From positions 1 through 6,624 of the forward strand of contig CAYUEQ010000047.1 of the NCBI GenBank assembly GCA_964443805.1: a stretch of DNA of 6,624 nt, read 5' to 3'. This DNA comes from CAYUEQ01 sp964443805 (lineage in GTDB: Bacteria > Bacillota_I > Bacilli_A > RF39 > UBA660). Each line of letters begins with the position of its first letter. The first letter of the stretch is position 1. Under the pieces are notes generated by a model that worked only from the letters and a program-made list of their open reading frames with translations, ran no database searches and had not been told where the DNA came from. Below are positions 5,535 through 6,624 of this stretch, piece after piece. The position numbers and the translations under genes were made by a program.

Positions 5535-6098
5535 TTATTTTATACCATTTTCAGATAACCACTCAACATATGAATCATAGTTACCATATCCAATCCAGAT
5601 ATCTTTAATTTTTCCGTCTTGAACTATTAAAACAGCTGGAGTATATCCATATAGTTCTTCATAGTCTGAATTATTTTTTTCGTTATATGTATCTAACATA
5701 TCATCATATATTTTTATCATTGATTCAAAATCATCAGTCGTTGTATCAATTTCAGATACATCTATATAATTCATTTGATATCCAAGATCTGTTTGTGCTT
5801 GTTGTAACACTGGTAAGAACTGCCCACAAAAAGTACATGTTTCACGTCCAAAATAAATTAACGATGCTTTTTTATCCTCTAGTAAAGACATAAAAGCTGT
5901 TGCATCAATTGAGTTAAACATACTTACATCATATTCAGTTTCTGTAATTTCATCTTTTTTTGTTGTATCTTTTTTAGTTATACCGCCTGTCGCTAATTGA
6001 ACAATTAAAATAACTGATAACAGTCCTATTATAATATATAAACAAACACTAATTTTATTTAAATAAGCTTTTAACATACCTTCATTCTTTTTATCCAT
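5535..6098 (-). CDS. Membrane-anchored thioredoxin-like protein with CTFC motif
   Basis: This 187-residue protein has a short basic N-terminus, one hydrophobic segment at about 15-36 acting as signal anchor, and a charged linker to about residue 58. A thioredoxin-fold domain to the end would face outside the membrane. The redox motif is C88-T-F-C91 within FGRETCTFCGQFLPVL, and YTPAV supplies the cis-proline P154 facing the active site. The surrounding sequence resembles the small Firmicutes thioredoxin-like proteins annotated as bacteriocin transport accessory proteins, which usually have CPxC. Here threonine replaces that proline. A long helical insert (about 120-145) separates the second strand from the cis-proline. 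It is likely a thiol-disulfide oxidoreductase for exported proteins; substrate and direction are unknown. AAGGAGGT at 6113-6106 lies seven bases before the ATG. The gene is single, with no bacteriocin gene in the window. Confidence 0.85.
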   Translation of the reverse strand: MDKKNEGMLKAYLNKISVCLYIIIGLLSVILIVQLATGGITKKDTTKKDEITETEYDVSMFNSIDATAFMSLLEDKKASLIYFGRETCTFCGQFLPVLQQAQTDLGYQMNYIDVSEIDTTTDDFESMIKIYDDMLDTYNEKNNSDYEELYGYTPAVLIVQDGKIKDIWIGYGNYDSYVEWLSENGIK

Positions 6099-6126
6099 TA
6101 CTACTACCTCCTTCTTTATAAAATTT

Positions 6127-6155
6127 ATTATAACATTTTTTACACTTTAATCCAA
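6127..6155 (-). promoter_or_regulatory. Promoter of the thioredoxin-like gene
   Basis: On the minus strand TTGGAT (6155-6150) and TATAAT (6132-6127) are separated by 17 bases. The -10 is extended by TGT directly upstream (6135-6133). Transcription would begin near 6120, about 22 bases before the start codon, leaving just room for the ribosome binding site. The rest of 6156-6236 is AT-rich with nothing recognised. Confidence 0.65.
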
Positions 6156-6236
6156 CGAAAATTATTTTGTTTATATATTATTTACATGTATTTTAAATTA
6201 ATATTATATTTTTAAAAGATATATTTTTACTTGCAT

Positions 6237-6261
6237 AAAAAAAACAAATACTAAAATTTGT
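6237..6261 (-). terminator. Terminator of tRNA-Leu
   Basis: On the minus strand ACAAAT (6261-6256) pairs with ATTTGT (6249-6244) around TTTAGT, followed by a run of eight T (6244-6237). The stem is short and AT-rich, but the U-run and its place 16 bases after the CCA end support it. Confidence 0.6.
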
Positions 6262-6277
6262 CCTTCATAATCAAAAT

Positions 6278-6366
6278 TGGTGCCCAAGGCCAGACTTGAA
6301 CTGGCACGGGTTTTAACTCCCGCAGGATTTTAAGTCCTGTGCGTCTACCGGTTCCGCCACTTGGGC
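6278..6366 (-). tRNA. tRNA-Leu (anticodon UAA)
   Basis: This 89-nt class II tRNA has acceptor stem GCCCAAG/CTTGGGC, discriminator A and an encoded CCA. The anticodon stem CAGGA/TCCTG encloses CTTAAAA, giving anticodon UAA (6332-6330) for UUA and UUG codons. UUA (TTA) is common in the genes here, as expected in AT-rich DNA. The long variable arm has a CGGG/CCCG stem, typical of tRNA-Leu. It stands alone on the minus strand with its own promoter and terminator. Confidence 0.97.
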
Positions 6367-6376
6367 AGGCACTGTC

Positions 6377-6409
6377 TTAATGTATAAGACAAGATAAAGT
6401 ATACATTAA
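6377..6409. repeat. 10-bp perfect inverted repeat over the tRNA-Leu promoter
   Basis: TTAATGTATA (6377-6386) and TATACATTAA (6400-6409) are perfect inverted copies 13 bases apart. The right arm covers the -10 box of tRNA-Leu (6403-6398) and the left arm is copy 2 of the leader motif shared with tRNA-Pro. A second, overlapping hairpin, tgtctta (6373-6379) with taagaca (6385-6391), could form near the 5' end of the pre-tRNA leader. Both may be chance in AT-rich DNA. Confidence 0.5.
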
Positions 6410-6426
6410 AATTAGTTTTTTTACAA
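6398..6426 (-). promoter_or_regulatory. Promoter of tRNA-Leu
   Basis: Minus-strand TTGTAA (6426-6421) and TATACT (6403-6398) are separated by 17 bases, with a start near 6391 and a leader of about 25 bases. The spacing is optimal and both boxes are close to consensus. Confidence 0.6.
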
Positions 6427-6495
6427 GCTATTTTGTGTTTTTTTGGATAATATCTATGAAAAAGCATAAAATTCTATTATATATGCATAGATGTG

Positions 6496-6525
6496 TTGAC
6501 TTTTAAAATTTAAATATGATATAAT
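6496..6525 (+). promoter_or_regulatory. Strong promoter of tRNA-Ser
   Basis: TTGACT (6496-6501) and a perfect TATAAT (6520-6525) are separated by 18 bases, and TGA before the -10 makes it an extended type. Transcription would begin near 6532, about 24 bases before tRNA-Ser. It is divergent from the tRNA-Leu promoter. Confidence 0.8.
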
Positions 6526-6555
6526 CTTTTTGTTGCAAGCGATAATTGCATAATC

Positions 6556-6624
6556 GGAGGAATACCCAAGTCTGGTTTAAGGGGCCGGTCTTGAAAACCG
6601 ATAGGTCGTGCAAACGGCGCAGGG
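6556..6624 (+). tRNA. tRNA-Ser (anticodon UGA), 5' part only
   Basis: The sequence begins GGAGGAATACCC, the standard start of bacterial tRNA-Ser. The anticodon stem-loop CCGGT-CTTGAAA-ACCGA gives anticodon UGA (6592-6594); its outermost pair is a C-A mismatch. The long class II variable arm follows (GTCGTGCAAACGGC region). The window ends at 6624 before the T arm, so the 3' part and any following tRNAs are not visible. Confidence 0.95.

Noticed and set aside
5687..5893. 68-codon open frame on the plus strand
   Set aside because: It is entirely antisense to the thioredoxin-like gene, which has a good ribosome binding site, promoter and conserved domain.
157..6098. Mycoplasma-type genetic code (TGA as tryptophan)
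   Set aside because: Tryptophans I checked are encoded by TGG, and all four genes are open under the standard bacterial code with TAA or TAG stops.
3133..6098. Functional link between the ABC transporter and the thioredoxin-like protein as a bacteriocin export pair
   Set aside because: The genes are convergent and separated by a terminator, the transporter lacks a C39 peptidase domain and extracellular cysteines, and there is no bacteriocin precursor gene in the window.
6452..6492. 7-bp inverted repeat (atctatg / catagat) upstream of the tRNA-Ser promoter
   Set aside because: The arms are short and 27 bases apart in AT-rich DNA; expected by chance.

Overview
The window is very AT-rich chromosomal DNA from a low-GC, Gram-positive-type bacterium (Bacillota, class Bacilli or a close relative). 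The evidence is the Shine-Dalgarno-led genes (AAAGGAGG, AAGGAGGT), the LysM peptidoglycan hydrolase, the Firmicutes-type single-chain ABC ATPase-permease, encoded CCA ends on the complete tRNAs, and short hairpin-plus-U-run terminators. Tryptophan is read from TGG and the genes stop at TAA or TAG. I saw no in-frame TGA, so nothing calls for the Mycoplasma code. The species cannot be named from this sequence.

Layout. Positions 1-156 are a leader with a possible promoter and a small hairpin. Positions 157-1683 (+) encode an Amidase_3 N-acetylmuramoyl-L-alanine amidase with six C-terminal LysM repeats and no signal peptide, closed by a terminator. Positions 1884-2636 (+) encode a MvaI/BcnI-type (MutH-fold) restriction endonuclease with no methyltransferase in view. 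It faces a minus-strand tRNA pair, tRNA-Pro(UGG) and tRNA-Arg(ACG), at 2710-2950. Positions 3133-5445 (+) encode a MacB-like ABC transporter whose likely start is a TTG with a good ribosome binding site. A bidirectional terminator separates it from a convergent membrane-anchored thioredoxin-like protein at 5535-6098 (-). The right end has tRNA-Leu(UAA) on the minus strand (6278-6366) and, divergent from it, the start of tRNA-Ser(UGA) at 6556, cut by the window edge.

Each protein gene appears to be its own transcription unit, with its own ribosome binding site and, in most cases, a recognisable promoter or terminator. I see no multi-gene operon, so a joint function is not supported. Three proteins act on or near the envelope (amidase, transporter, thioredoxin-like), while the nuclease is the likely accessory gene. 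No gap between genes exceeds about 200 bases.

Most worth a second look: the solitary nuclease; a GC-rich 13-base copy of the tRNA-Pro core lying inverted in the tRNA trailer, between the nuclease gene and the tRNA; an 11-base motif at exactly the same offset (10 nt) upstream of both tRNA-Pro and tRNA-Leu; and the signal-less amidase, whose upstream region resembles a sporulation mother-cell promoter. None of these proves a new system.
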